From JBGLNJ01 sp041300525 (GTDB taxonomy: Bacteria > Chloroflexota > Anaerolineae > Fen-1058), in the NCBI GenBank assembly GCA_041300525.1, contig JBGLNJ010000001.1, positions 5,084,001 to 5,148,000 of the forward strand: a DNA stretch of 64,000 nt, given 5' to 3'. Under the pieces are notes generated by a model. That model did not search any database. It saw only the letters and a program-made list of their open reading frames with translations, and was not told where the DNA came from. Each line of letters opens with the position of its first letter. Within the stretch, counting starts at the first letter, position 1. This document shows, in pieces, positions 35,635 to 44,715 of the stretch. The position numbers and the translations under genes are program-made.

Positions 35635-36629
35635 ACACTGCCCTCCTGATAGATCTGGTCAATGACCGCCTCAATGGGTGGATCCTCGACTACCAGATCG
35701 GCCACCGGCAAAGTTTGGAGCAGGTGCGCCGTGATCGCGGGCGCTTCCGCTCGCGCGGCGCGCAGCGTCAGATGATTGGCGTCGCGCTCGGTGATCTCGA
35801 CGCCCGCCGGGAGATCGCCCAGTCCGTTGCCGCGCGGAGCGTCACTGCGGAGCGTCACGCGCAGCAGCTTGAACGGGGCCAATCGCTGCGCCAGTTCGCC
35901 CAGTTCGCCGTCGTAGAGCAGCCGCCCGTGATGGATGAGGATGACGCGCGGACAGAGCGCCATCACGTCGGCCATGTAATGACTGGTCAGGATCACCGTC
36001 ACGCCGTTGCGCCGGTTGTACTCGATCAAAAAGCGGTGCAGGCGCAGTTGCATGGACACGTCCAACCCCAGCGTCGGCTCGTCGAGAAACAAGACCTCGG
36101 GCCGGTGGAGCAGCCCGGCCACCAGCTCGCACTTCATACGCTCGCCCAGCGAAAGGTTGCGCACCGGCTTGGTGAGCAGCTCGCGCATATCCAGCAGCTC
36201 GATCAGTTCGTCCAGCGTTTGCCTGAATTCGCTCGGCGGCACGCCATAGATTTCGCCCAGCACCCGGAACGAATCCATTGGCGGAATATCCCACAACATC
36301 TGACTCTTGTTGCCCAGTACCATGCTGATGCGGCGCAGATAAGCGTGCTTGCGCTCCCAGGGAACGAACCCGGCGACGCGCGCCTCGCCACGCGTGGGGT
36401 GCAACAGCCCGCACAGCATCTTGAGCGTGGTGGTCTTGCCCGCGCCGTTGGGGCCGATCAAGCCCACCATCTCACCGGCCTCGATGGCGAAGCTGATATC
36501 GCGGACGGCTTCCACATCGTTGTACGTGCGCCGTACCAGGTTTTTCAGCGAAGCCGCCAGTCCCGGCTCTCGCACAGGCACTTGGTAGGTCTTGCCGAGA
36601 TGCTGCACTCCTATTTGCGGTTGGGTCAT
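35631..36629 (-). CDS. ABC exporter ATPase
   Basis: 332 residues. Walker A GPNGAGKTTT (near 58), Q-loop in GNKSQMLWDIPP, signature LSLGERMKCEL, Walker B VLFLDEPTLGLD, and switch histidine TSHYM. The extended N-terminus (VREPGLAASLKNLVRRTYNDVEAV) is typical of this ABC-2 subfamily. First gene of the three-gene export operon; AGGAGGTGA upstream and a TATAAT box (36662-36667 on the minus strand) mark its start. C-terminal regulatory domain of about 90 residues. Confidence 0.92.
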   Translation of the reverse strand: MTQPQIGVQHLGKTYQVPVREPGLAASLKNLVRRTYNDVEAVRDISFAIEAGEMVGLIGPNGAGKTTTLKMLCGLLHPTRGEARVAGFVPWERKHAYLRRISMVLGNKSQMLWDIPPMDSFRVLGEIYGVPPSEFRQTLDELIELLDMRELLTKPVRNLSLGERMKCELVAGLLHRPEVLFLDEPTLGLDVSMQLRLHRFLIEYNRRNGVTVILTSHYMADVMALCPRVILIHHGRLLYDGELGELAQRLAPFKLLRVTLRSDAPRGNGLGDLPAGVEITERDANHLTLRAARAEAPAITAHLLQTLPVADLVVEDPPIEAVIDQIYQEGSV

Positions 36630-36661
36630 CCCCGGTCACCTCCTGCTCGAATGTTACCCTA

Positions 36662-36667
36662 ATTATA
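36662..36667 (-). promoter_or_regulatory. -10 element of the ABC exporter operon
   Basis: TATAAT on the minus strand, 33-38 bases upstream of the ATG at 36629, followed by AGGAGGTGA. No clear -35 was found at 17 bp, so this is a likely but weak-ended promoter. Confidence 0.45.
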
Positions 36668-36689
36668 CAACCCTGGTGGTATCATCTCA

Positions 36690-36994
36690 AAAACTTGGGG
36701 TGGGGTAAGGTGGTCGCAAGCAAAGTAGGTTGGCGGTCTGAGTCACGAGTTCAGCCAAAGGCGGAATGGCGCAATCTCCGGTGATCCGGTCACGCAAATA
36801 GGCATAGAAACTGACGCCCAGTTTTCTGGCAGTCTCGGCGAGGGTCATAAAAGTATCCCAGGCGCGCCTGCCCTTTTCTGTGCGCGGGCCAAAGCTGACA
36901 TCCCGCTTCCGCACCCTGCGTCTCACTCCCAACTCTGAGGCGTTGTTGTGCAAGGGGAGCTCGGGGTGTTTCAAAACCAACAGCAGGGAAGAAC
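36690..36994 (-). pseudogene. transposase C-terminal fragment
   Basis: About 100 residues: LLLVLKHPELPLHNNASELG, VRRRVRKRDVSFGPRTEKG and RKLGVSFYAYLRDRI are typical of the C-terminal end of IS66-like transposases (the HNN..E motif carries the last catalytic glutamate). The rest of the element is missing. Between 36995 and 37055 is a 60-bp AT-rich scrap of unknown origin, and beyond 37055 the FecE-like ATPase. The fragment thus sits at a breakpoint. Confidence 0.65.
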
Positions 36995-37054
36995 GTGAAC
37001 AAATGCTGATTTCATTGATGAAAAATTTACCAGGCAGGAATTCGTTTTTAGATT

Positions 37055-37361
37055 CAGAGTCGAATGGGATGCGCTCGCTTTGCGGCACGAGCGCCATCCA
37101 CTGGCCCAACTCGCGCCGCGAGTAATGGCTCAGCGGCTGGCCGTTCAGCCGCACCAGACCGTTTTGCGGCGCAAGCCAGCCGAGCGCCAAGTGCAAGAGC
37201 GTCGTCTTGCCTGCGCCATTCGGCCCCAGGATCGCCGTGACAGTGCCCGGTTGGATCTCGAGCGAGAGCGCGTGCAGCACTTTTCTGCCGTTCGACTGAT
37301 AACCAAAGCTGATGTGGTCAAACGCGAGCAAGGGTGTCTCGCGACTCATTGCGAGCCTCAT
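37055..37361 (-). pseudogene. iron-type ABC importer ATPase, only first 100 residues
   Basis: FecE/FhuC-like ATP-binding subunit: LLAFDHISFGYQ, Walker A GPNGAGKTTLL, and the Q-loop in WMALVPQSERIPFD. It is cut right after that at about 37055, so signature and Walker B motifs are lost. It overlaps the permease stop by ATGA. Together with the permease and binding protein it would complete a siderophore or cobalamin importer. Confidence 0.75.
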
Positions 37362-38410
37362 CGTTCCGCTCGAATGTTGCGCGTCATCATCATGGCGATA
37401 AAGAAAAGCGCGCCCGCGAGCGAAGTCAAAATGCCGACGGGAATCTCGCCCGCCAGCAGCGTGCGCGCCACATCATCACACAACACCGCGAACAGCCCGC
37501 CGATGAGCATGGCGGCTGGCAGCGCGTGGCGGGCATCTGCGCCGAACAGCCGGCGGGCGATGTGTGGCACGATCAGCCCAATCCAGCCCACCATGCCGCT
37601 GACCGAGACGACCGCGGCCGTGGCGGCCACGGCGGCCGTCAGGGCCAGCGCGCGCTCACGCCCTGGCGCCACGCCGAGCGAAAACGCGGTCGTGTCGTCC
37701 AGCGAAAGCAGATTCAAGCGCCAGCGCATCCGGTACATCACATACAGACCGACCAGGACGACGGGCGCGATGGAGCGCGCTTGCGCCCAGGTGATGCTCC
37801 ACAACCCGCCCAACAGCCAGAACGTGATCTCGGGTAATTGGCGCAGCGGGTCGGCGATATACTTGAGCACACCCACGCCGGCGGAAAACAGCGCCGAGAC
37901 CGCGATGCCCGCCAGCACCAAGCGCAGCACCCAGCCGCCAAAGCGCGCTCGACGCGCCAGCGCGTAAGAAAATCCCAGGCCCAGAAAGGCGAACAACACC
38001 GCTGCGCCTTGCACCAACCACGCCGCGCTGCCGAGAAAGATGATGCTGAACGCGGCCCCGAACGCCGCGCCTTGCGACACGCCCAAAAAGCCCGGCTCCA
38101 CCAGCGGGTTGCCAAAAATCATTTGAAAGACTGCCCCGGCGGCGGCAAGCGACATGCCCAACATGACGGCGGTCAACAGGCGCGGCAGGCGCAGATTCCA
38201 CACCAAACGCTGCGCCAGCTCGTCATGGGCAAACTGTTCCGGCGAAAAGAGCAGCGGCCCCGGGTAGCGGCCCACGAGCAACGATAGCGCAAACACGAGC
38301 ACCAACAACCCCGCCATCCACATCAGCGGATGGCGCGCCAACAGATGGCGCGCCAACGGGTGGCGGGTGACACGCGCCGAGTGAGCGGGCCAGGCGGTGT
38401 CTTGATTCAA
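37358..38410 (-). CDS. FecCD-family ABC importer permease
   Basis: 350 residues with about nine or ten membrane helices. FecCD hallmarks: LRLPRLLTAVMLGMSLAAAG, FQMIFGNPLVEPGFLGVSQG, GMVGWIGLIVPHIARRL and GEIPVGILTSLAGALFF. Imports iron-siderophore, haem or cobalamin complexes. A short internal repeat makes the N-terminus RHPLARHLLARHPL (38310-38360). Overlaps both neighbours by ATGA-type junctions, showing one co-translated operon with the binding protein upstream. Confidence 0.92.
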   Translation of the reverse strand: MNQDTAWPAHSARVTRHPLARHLLARHPLMWMAGLLVLVFALSLLVGRYPGPLLFSPEQFAHDELAQRLVWNLRLPRLLTAVMLGMSLAAAGAVFQMIFGNPLVEPGFLGVSQGAAFGAAFSIIFLGSAAWLVQGAAVLFAFLGLGFSYALARRARFGGWVLRLVLAGIAVSALFSAGVGVLKYIADPLRQLPEITFWLLGGLWSITWAQARSIAPVVLVGLYVMYRMRWRLNLLSLDDTTAFSLGVAPGRERALALTAAVAATAAVVSVSGMVGWIGLIVPHIARRLFGADARHALPAAMLIGGLFAVLCDDVARTLLAGEIPVGILTSLAGALFFIAMMMTRNIRAER

Positions 38411-39516
38411 TTCAAGTCACCCACAAGATTCGGCTGAATGTGCTTTTGAAAAGCAGCGTCGTCCAGGTTGTACATTTCTTTGTAAAACGTCCGAACCTCT
38501 TGCTGAATATTCAGGTTGGCAAAACGATCGGGATGAATCTTGCCGGCCAGCCACGTCAGGCCCAGAATCCAACGCGTGTCGGATTGATCCCAGCTATAGT
38601 AATCGGCGGGGAAGGCATACAATTTGTTTTGCTTCATAGCGCGCAACGCCTGCCACTGCGAATCGGCCTTCAAGCGTTTGACCACATCCTCCACATTGCC
38701 CGTGTACGCGATGATGTAAATTTGATCGGCGTCCCAGGCTGCGACCTGCTCCAGGTTGACTTTGGTCCAGCCCTGGCCGAGTTTGGCGTCCTTCCAGACC
38801 GGACGCCCGCCGGCCGTTTGCGCCATCCAGGTTTGGATCCATGCCATCGGCGGCACGTTGAACGCGATCTGACCGTCCTTGTCATTATAGTAGAGGAGCA
38901 ACACGCGCGGCTTTTGCTCTTCGCTCAACCCGGCCAGCGCCGTGGTCACGCGCTCCACACGTTCCTGGTAAAACGCACTCACCTGTTTGGCGCGGGCCGG
39001 ATCGCCCAGGATTTGACCCAGTGTGGCAAGGTCGCGTTGGTATTGCTCCGGCGTCTCGAGGTCTACATAGACCACGGGGATGCCCAAGCTTTCCAGCGGC
39101 TTGCCGAGTGTGTCCGCCATATAGCTTTTGAGCAGAACCACATCCGGCTTAGCCGCGGCCACCTGTTCCGGCCCGACTTGAGTTTCCAGTTTGAGTTTGC
39201 TTTCGTGGTTGGGGTCAATGACCGGGACAAAATCTTTGCCCTGCGTACCTTTGGCCAATGTCACTGTGCGCGCCGGCGCGGCAGGGAAGAGATAGACGGC
39301 ATCCGTCACCAGCGTCACCGCTCGGCCGGCCAACGCGATCCGCTGCGGCGGCTTGGCAAACGTCACCTTGCGCCCGAGCGCATCGGTGACGGTGAAGCCA
39401 GCCGGCGTTGGTGTTGCGGCAGGCGCAGCCGTAGGAACAGGAGCAGCCGGAGCGGCGCAGGCCGTCAAGATCAGAACGACTGCGAGAGATAAAGCGGCGA
39501 AACGTGTTGAGAACAT
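38407..39516 (-). CDS. ABC importer substrate-binding lipoprotein (iron-complex type)
   Basis: 369 residues. Lipoprotein signal with lipobox LTACAAP (Cys20), Pro/Ala linker, then a class III binding fold: VTDALGRKVTFAKPPQRIA, a Glu/Asp-rich cleft, DVVLLKSYM, IPVVYVDLETPEQYQRDLA, and C-terminal IHPDRFANLNIQQEV. Delivers ferric-siderophore or corrinoid to the FecCD permease. GGAGGC precedes the ATG. First gene of its operon. Ligand not deducible. Confidence 0.88.
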   Translation of the reverse strand: MFSTRFAALSLAVVLILTACAAPAAPVPTAAPAATPTPAGFTVTDALGRKVTFAKPPQRIALAGRAVTLVTDAVYLFPAAPARTVTLAKGTQGKDFVPVIDPNHESKLKLETQVGPEQVAAAKPDVVLLKSYMADTLGKPLESLGIPVVYVDLETPEQYQRDLATLGQILGDPARAKQVSAFYQERVERVTTALAGLSEEQKPRVLLLYYNDKDGQIAFNVPPMAWIQTWMAQTAGGRPVWKDAKLGQGWTKVNLEQVAAWDADQIYIIAYTGNVEDVVKRLKADSQWQALRAMKQNKLYAFPADYYSWDQSDTRWILGLTWLAGKIHPDRFANLNIQQEVRTFYKEMYNLDDAAFQKHIQPNLVGDLN

Positions 39517-39541
39517 AGGAGCCTCCTTTAGGAATTTGGTT

Positions 39542-39612
39542 TTACTTTGATTGCAGACAATGATCCAACCAGCGAATGACGGTTTCCATTTCGCTCTGAC
39601 GAAATTCCAACA
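39542..39612 (-). pseudogene. C-terminal tail of an unidentified gene
   Basis: On the minus strand about 23 residues (VVLEFRQSEMETVIRWLDHC, then LQSK and stop at 39542-39544) are in frame up to about 39612, where the tadC block starts on the other strand. The amphipathic ending looks like a small regulator's C-terminus, but that is a guess. It lies 26 bp upstream of the binding-protein gene. Confidence 0.3.
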
Positions 39613-39617
39613 CCACC

Positions 39618-40184
39618 GTGACCAAGACCGCCTGGCCGCAGAGTGTGCTCTACCCGTTGCTGGCTTTGGCGCTGGGCTTTTTTCTGCCGGTGCTGTGGCT
39701 CTCCAGCCAGGTCAGCCACCGCAAGAATTCCGTCATCAAATCGCTGCCAGATGCGCTCGACTTGTTGACCGTCTGCGTCGAAGCCGGCCTGGGCTTTGAC
39801 GGCGCGATGCAAAAGATCACGGAAAAATGGAAGGATGACCTCTCGCTGGCGTTTGCGCGCGTCCTGCAAGAAGTTCGCCTGGGCAAAACCCGCCGCGAGG
39901 CGCTGCGCGACATGGCCGAGCGCCTGGACGTGCCCGACATTACCAGCTTTGTGGCCGCCATCATCCAGGCCGATCAGTTGGGCGTCTCGATGGCCAAGGT
40001 CTTGCGCATCCAGTCGGACCAGATGCGCGTGCGCCGGCGGCAGCGCGCCGAAGAGAAAGCACACCAGGCGCCCATCAAGATGCTGTTTCCGATGGTGTTC
40101 CTGATCTTTCCGTCCATCTATATCGTCCTGCTGGGGCCGGCGGTTCTGATGGTCACAACCGGCGGAGCCCAGGGCTTATTCTAA
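39618..40184 (+). pseudogene. tadC: type II secretion/pilus protein TadC, N-terminus lost
   Basis: About 188 residues of the T2SSF/GspF fold found in Tad pili: LPDALDLLTVCVEAGLGFDGA, LQEVRLGKTRREALRDMAER, TSFVAAIIQADQLGVSMAKVL, RAEEKAHQAPIKMLFPMVFLIFPSIYI. Normal TadC is near 300 residues; the N-terminal cytoplasmic part is missing and the frame opens only at the junction (about 39612). The GTG at 39618 is not convincing as a native start. Inner-membrane platform protein of a pilus machine. comF follows 27 bp later. Confidence 0.82.
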
Positions 40185-40210
40185 TCAACCCCAACCCGCA
40201 CGGGGGTGAG

Positions 40211-40981
40211 ATGGGCATACTCGGTCACGAGTTCCCGCTGGGGGATGCGTTGCCTGCGCCAGCGGCCGTATGCGCGCCGCCGCCAACAGTGTGGGCGCGC
40301 CTGCAAGCTGCGCTGCTGGACCTGGTCTTTCCCCGGCGGTGCGGCGGCTGCAACCGACCCGGCCTGGCATGGTGTGACGTGTGCCGCGCGCAGACCCGAC
40401 CGGTGGGCGATTCGATCTGCCCGCGCTGCGGGAGGCCGCAACCCCGGCCCGGCGTGTGCCCACCCTGCCGCCACACCCCGATCGAAATAGACGGCATTCG
40501 CTCCGCCGTCATGTTCGAAGGCCCGGTGCGAAAAGCCATTCACCACTTGAAATACACCGCCCGAACCAGCCTGGCCGAGCCGCTGGGCGCTTATCTGATC
40601 GAATATTGGCAAACCCACCCGCTGCCGGCCGACCTGCTGATCCCCGTGCCATTGCACGCAGCGCGTTCCCGCGAACGAGGCTATAATCAATCTACGCTCC
40701 TGGCTCGGCAGTTGGCCCGCGCCGCCGCGCTGCCCGTGCGTGAACCGGCTCTGCAACGCGTCAAGGCCACCGTGCCCCAAGTCACACTCAATGCCGCCGA
40801 GCGGAAAGCCAATGTCCACGAAGCATTTACCGCCGACGCCGGCCTGGTGCAGGGCCAACGGGCACTATTGATAGACGATGTCTGCACCACCGGCTCGACG
40901 CTGGAAGCATGCAGCCGGGCGCTCAAGCAGGCCGGCGCCGCCGCCGTGTGGGCGCTCACCCTGGGCCGCGCGCCCGGCTAA
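40211..40981 (+). CDS. comF: ComF-family phosphoribosyltransferase-like protein
   Basis: 256 residues. N-terminal zinc ribbon (CGGCNRPG, CDVC, CPRCG, CPPC), followed by a phosphoribosyltransferase-fold domain with RERGYNQSTLLARQLA and the PRPP loop LLIDDVCTTGSTLEAC. ComF homologues act in DNA uptake by competent bacteria. Starts 27 bp after tadC. The family is certain; participation in competence is inferred. Confidence 0.88.
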   Translation: MGILGHEFPLGDALPAPAAVCAPPPTVWARLQAALLDLVFPRRCGGCNRPGLAWCDVCRAQTRPVGDSICPRCGRPQPRPGVCPPCRHTPIEIDGIRSAVMFEGPVRKAIHHLKYTARTSLAEPLGAYLIEYWQTHPLPADLLIPVPLHAARSRERGYNQSTLLARQLARAAALPVREPALQRVKATVPQVTLNAAERKANVHEAFTADAGLVQGQRALLIDDVCTTGSTLEACSRALKQAGAAAVWALTLGRAPG

Positions 40982-41054
40982 CGTTGCAGGTTCAGCGGAC
41001 CCGGCCCGTACGGGCCGCCGCTATCGCCAATCTCAAGAGCGAAAGGAGATTAAC

Positions 41055-41612
41055 ATGCAAGTCACAATTCGGGGTCGCAATGTCGAAATCACGCCAAGAT
41101 TACAGGACTATGTGGAAAAAAAGGTCAGCAAGCTCGACCGCTATCTGCCGACGATCAGCGACGCGCACATGGAACTCGCCGCTGAAAAGACGCGCAACGC
41201 CCAGGACAGCCAGGTGGCTCAACTGACCATCCGCAACAAGGGCACCCTCCTGCGCGTGGAGGAGCGCCATCAGGATGTCTTTGCCGCGATTGACGCCGTG
41301 CTGGACAAGATGTATCGCAAGATCGGCCGATACAAGGGCAAGCGGCAGGATCGCGCGCGCAGCGGCGCCGAAGAAGAAACACCCATCGGCGGAGAGGAAT
41401 TGCCCTTCGAAATAGCGGAAGAGCCGGTCGGGCAAATCGTGCGCGTCAAGAATTTCCAACTGGTCTCGATCAATCCCGAAGAAGCCATCGAGCAGATGGA
41501 GTTGCTGGGTCACGACTTTTTCGTGTTCTTTAACGCCGAAGTGGGGCAGATCAATGTGTTGTATCGGCGCAAGGACGGCAATTACGGCCTGATTCAGCCG
41601 GAAATGGCCTGA
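41055..41612 (+). CDS. hpf: ribosome hibernation promoting factor, long form
   Basis: 185 residues. N-terminal RaiA domain (VTIRGRNVEITPRLQDYVEKK, DAHMELAAEKTR, DVFAAIDAVLDKMYRKI) and C-terminal dimerisation domain (IVRVKNFQLVSINPEEAIEQ, MELLGHDFFVFFNAE). The long form dimerises 70S ribosomes into 100S particles in stationary phase. AAAGGAGA six bases before the ATG. A strong terminator follows. Confidence 0.93.
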   Translation: MQVTIRGRNVEITPRLQDYVEKKVSKLDRYLPTISDAHMELAAEKTRNAQDSQVAQLTIRNKGTLLRVEERHQDVFAAIDAVLDKMYRKIGRYKGKRQDRARSGAEEETPIGGEELPFEIAEEPVGQIVRVKNFQLVSINPEEAIEQMELLGHDFFVFFNAEVGQINVLYRRKDGNYGLIQPEMA

Positions 41613-41633
41613 ATCATCGCCGGGCAAAAAACG

Positions 41634-41663
41634 GCGGGGACCGGATCGCGATCCGGTCCCCGC
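41634..41663 (+). terminator. 30-bp perfect palindrome, terminator of hpf
   Basis: GCGGGGACCGGATCG (41634-41648) is followed directly by its reverse complement (41649-41663): a perfect 15-bp stem, preceded by an A-run and followed by GTTTGTTT. It lies 22 bp after the hpf stop and can act on both strands, also serving the minus-strand gene ending at 41680. Confidence 0.8.
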
Positions 41664-41679
41664 GTTTGTTTGCGGCGGC

Positions 41680-42162
41680 CTATGGGCGCTCGAGCGCGGC
41701 ATCGCCGTTCATGCCCGCCTTGAGGCGGTGATCGGCGTTGGGCAAGCGCACCTTGACCGCGAACACGACTTGGGCGCGATCTTCTTTGGCTTGCGTATCG
41801 CGCGGCGTAAACTGCGCCTGGCTCGCAATCGAAATGACCTGGCCCGTGAACGTCTGGCCCGCATAAGCATCCACTTGCACGCGCACCGGCGTCCCCACCT
41901 GCACGCGCGGCAAATCCGTCTGCGGCACGTACATCACCAGGTCCACCTGGTCCAGATTCGCCAGCGTCATGAGCGTCGCGCCGGGCTGGGCCGTCTCGCC
42001 CGCCCGCGCCGAACGGCTGAGGACCACTCCGGCAAGCGGCGCGCGCACGGACGAGCGGACCAGCGCGGCTTGCGCCAATTTGAGTTGCGCTTGGGCTTGA
42101 TGCACTTGAGCATCGGCCAGCGCGATTTCTTCCAGCGTCGTTCCCGCTTTGACCTCGACCAA
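41680..42162 (-). pseudogene. HlyD/RND periplasmic adaptor, C-terminal half
   Basis: About 160 residues: the end of the coiled-coil hairpin (QVHQAQAQLKLAQAALVRSS), the lipoyl/barrel start VRAPLAGVVLSRSARAGETA, ATLMTLANLDQVDLVMYVPQ, GTPVRVQVDAYAGQTFTGQV and VRLPNADHRLKAGMNGD. Membrane-fusion subunit of an efflux or export pump. The N-terminal half is absent; near 42162 the strand changes to an MFS fragment. Partner pump genes are not seen. Confidence 0.75.
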
Positions 42163-42487
42163 CGCGGCGTTTTACGGGCTGGTGTACCTGGGCTTTGCGC
42201 TGATAAATCTGCCTTCGCAGGCGTGGATGCTGTGGGCCTTGTTCGGGCTGTACGGGCTGTACATCGGTTTTACCGAAGGGATTGAAAAGGCGCTCGTCAC
42301 CGACCTGGCTCCGGCCAACTTGCGCGCCACGGCCATCGGCCTGCACGCGACGATCGTGGGCATCGGCCTGTTCCCGGCGTCGTTCATTGCCGGGCAACTC
42401 TGGGGTCGCCTCGGCCCGGCGGCGGCGTTTTACTTTGGCGGCGGGATGGGTCTGGTTGCGGCAGTCGGATTGTTGTTAGTGTTGTAG
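42163..42487 (+). pseudogene. MFS transporter C-terminal fragment
   Basis: About 108 residues with three membrane helices: AFYGLVYLGFALINLPSQAW, WALFGLYGLYIGFTEGIEKA, then LRATAIGLHATIVGIGLFPA and a last helix YFGGGMGLVAAVGLLLVL. FTEG..KALVTDLAP..LRATA is typical of MFS C-terminal halves. The N-terminal eight or nine helices are missing at the junction with the adaptor fragment. Substrate unknown. Confidence 0.7.
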
Positions 42488-42520
42488 GTTTTTTCTTGCG
42501 CCAGGGCGAGAGGAGAAAAG

Positions 42521-42994
42521 ATGGAAATCAAACACGTCGGCGATTCGCAAGTCACTCTCAACCAACTGATGCAGCCGGAGCATACCAATCTTTTAGGCAA
42601 TGTCCACGGCGGCGTGCTGATGAAGCTGATGGACGAAGCGGGCGGGCTGTGCGCGGCTCGGCATGCCCGCCGTCCCACGGTGACGGTGACGGTAGACACA
42701 ATCACGTTCTTGGAGCCTATTCACATCGGCGAGCTGGTGACGTTCGACGCGCACCTCACTTTTGTGAGCCGCTCTGCGATGGAAGCCGAGGTCTGCGTGG
42801 AGGCGGAGGAAATCCTCACCGGCAAGCGCCGCCTGACGAATCAAGCTTACGTGGTGTACGTGGCGTTGGGCGACGATGGCCGCCCCGTGGAGGTGCCACC
42901 GCTCTTGCCGACGACCGAAGACGAACGGCAACGATGGGAACAAGGTCGGCAACGTCAAGCGGAGCGATTGACGCGCAAGGCACGGAAAGAATGA
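42521..42994 (+). CDS. acyl-CoA thioesterase (YciA/BACH-type hotdog)
   Basis: 157 residues. Hotdog fold with the active-site region LGNVHGGVLMKLMDEAGGLCA, VTVTVDTITFLEPIHIGELV, and a charged C-terminal tail. Hydrolyses acyl-CoA to free acid and CoA. ATG at 42521 follows GAGAGGAG. Its stop overlaps an ATG (ATGA at 42991) in frame with the Nudix gene, so the two are likely co-translated. Chain-length preference unknown. Confidence 0.88.
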   Translation: MEIKHVGDSQVTLNQLMQPEHTNLLGNVHGGVLMKLMDEAGGLCAARHARRPTVTVTVDTITFLEPIHIGELVTFDAHLTFVSRSAMEAEVCVEAEEILTGKRRLTNQAYVVYVALGDDGRPVEVPPLLPTTEDERQRWEQGRQRQAERLTRKARKE

Positions 42995-43038
42995 CTCCCC
43001 TCTTCCGTCGCGGACGTGGGAGGGGCTGGGGGTGGGGG

Positions 43039-43473
43039 GTGAAATCCGAACATTATCAAGCCGCCGGTGGCGTCATCGTGCGCGATAACCAAATGCTCCT
43101 GCTCGACCGCCCCACACTCGGCGAGGTGCGCCTGCCCAAAGGGCACATTGAGCCGGGCGAGTCGCCCCGCGAAGCGGCGCTGCGCGAGACGCGCGAAGAA
43201 GCCGGTTACGCCGATCTGGACATTGTGGCTGATCTGGGAACGCAGACGAGCCACTTTGTCAACCTGCGCAAGGACTGCGAGGTGACACGCGAGGAAATCT
43301 ATTTCCTGATGCGCCTGCAGAGCGATGCACAGGCCTCGCGCGACGAACACGACGAGGCCCAGTTCCACGTGACGTGGGTTCCGCTGGACCAAGCGCCCGC
43401 TCGCCTGACGTTCGAGACGGAGCGCGAATTTGCCCGTCGCGCGATTCGGGCGTGGGCCAGTCTCGCTGGCTGA
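43039..43473 (+). CDS. Nudix hydrolase
   Basis: 144 residues from the GTG at 43039. The Nudix box is complete: GHIEPGESPREAALRETREE followed by AGY, with AAGGVIVRDNQMLLLDRP before it. Hydrolyses nucleoside diphosphate-linked compounds; substrate not deducible. An ATG at 42991 overlaps the thioesterase stop and would add 16 Arg/Gly/Trp-rich residues encoded by a GC-rich repeat (CTCCCC...GGGAGGGG); that is probably a repeat insertion, so GTG is preferred, but either is possible. Confidence 0.85.
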   Translation: MKSEHYQAAGGVIVRDNQMLLLDRPTLGEVRLPKGHIEPGESPREAALRETREEAGYADLDIVADLGTQTSHFVNLRKDCEVTREEIYFLMRLQSDAQASRDEHDEAQFHVTWVPLDQAPARLTFETEREFARRAIRAWASLAG

Positions 43474-43500
43474 GATTCCCCGCTAAACGAAGGCAAGGCA

Positions 43501-44522
43501 TGGATCGGATGGGCAAGAAGAAAGAGCAAAAGCTGCCAACACAAATACGTGAGCCGTCCGCCGAGTACGTGCGCGCCAAAGACATCCCGGCTTTCTTTGG
43601 TCAGCCAATGCTAAAGGGAACGTATGCTCAGATAGATTCTGACCGATTGAATCCGCAGATTCCCAATCTCTATTATTCGCATCCGCACGGGGAAATCTGG
43701 CTTGGAGATTCAGTTGTCTGGCTTCGCTCTCTGCCAGACGAGTCGGTTGACCTTGTGTTTGCCGATCCGCCTTACAACATCAAGAAAGCTGAATGGGATA
43801 CTTTTGAATCCCAGCAAGACTATGTGAACTGGTCGCTCGAATGGGTCGAACAGGCGGCGCGCATTCTCAAGCCGACCGGCACGCTCTATATTTGCGGCTT
43901 TTCTGAAATTCTGGCCGATCTCAAATTCCCCGCGTCGCGGTTCTTTCAAGGTTGTCGCTGGTTGGTCTGGCATTACAAAAACAAGGCCAACCTGGGCGCT
44001 GACTGGGGCCGCTCGCATGAAAGCATTTTGCATCTGAGAAAAAGCCGCCAGTTCACGCTCAACGTTGACAGTGTGCGGATTCCTTACGGGAATCACACGC
44101 TCAAGTATCCAGAGCATCCACAGGCTGAGACCAGCCAATATGGCAAGGGGCGCACGAATCATCTCTGGCAGCCCAACCCAAAGGGCGCCAAGCCGAGGGA
44201 TGTCTTGGAAATCCCCACGACGTGCAATGGGATGCACGAAAAAACGCCGCACCCCACGCAAAAGCCGGAAGAGTTGTTGAGGAAAATCGTCTTGGCTTCG
44301 TCCAACCCTGGCGATCTGGTTATTGATCCATTCCTCGGATCAGGCACGACGGCGGTCGTGGCCGAGCAACTTAAACGCCGATGGAAAGGGTGCGATGTTT
44401 CTCTCGAATACTGCCAGTGGGCGGCTCATCGAATCGAGTTGGTCGAAGATTGGCCGATAGAGAAGTGGATTCAGTACGACTTGGAAAATGCCGAACGGAG
44501 AAAATCTATTTCTAGCGGATGA
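43501..44522 (+). CDS. DNA adenine/cytosine-N4 methyltransferase, beta class
   Basis: 340 residues. The catalytic motif IV DPPYN (near residue 89, LVFADPPYNIKKAEWD) precedes the SAM-binding motif I (DPFLGSGTTAVVAEQLKRRW, near 290), the order of beta-class amino-methyltransferases such as those of type II systems. Target-recognition region between (about 130-270). HPTQKPEELLRKIV is also typical. No endonuclease is identifiable; an ORF starting at 44529 after GAGGGG may have been its partner but is cut after some 10 codons. Composition is more AT-rich than neighbours, suggesting transfer. Confidence 0.85.
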
Positions 44523-44528
44523 GGGGCC

Positions 44529-44715
44529 ATGCTCGAAATTTCCGAGCTTCTTCGCTTACTCCGCCAACACAGCCCAGCGCAAGCCGCTGAGGAGCGGGAA
44601 ATCGTCGCCGTGGTACACGGATCGTCCCGGCCAACCGCCCCAAGCGCCTCCGCGCTACGCGGCGACCATCTCGTACGAGAACTGTGGGATGCTGGTCCGC
44701 CGCGACGCATGCTCG
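44529..44715. other. unresolved segment between the methyltransferase and the sensor gene
   Basis: On the plus strand ATG at 44529 starts a frame (MLEISELLRLLR) that loses protein character within about 12 codons. On the minus strand, one frame ending at TAA (44556-44558) reads VYHGDDFPLLSGLRWAVLAE, which looks like a real C-terminus, but it contains an internal TAG and matches no family I recognise. Probably two small scraps joined here; neither is assigned. Confidence 0.3.

Noticed and set aside
42149..42487. Adaptor and MFS pump as a tripartite efflux operon
   Set aside because: They are on opposite strands and both cut at the same point; they do not form an operon.
43501..44522. Complete restriction-modification system
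   Set aside because: Only the methyltransferase is present; the following ORF is cut after a few codons and shows no nuclease motif.
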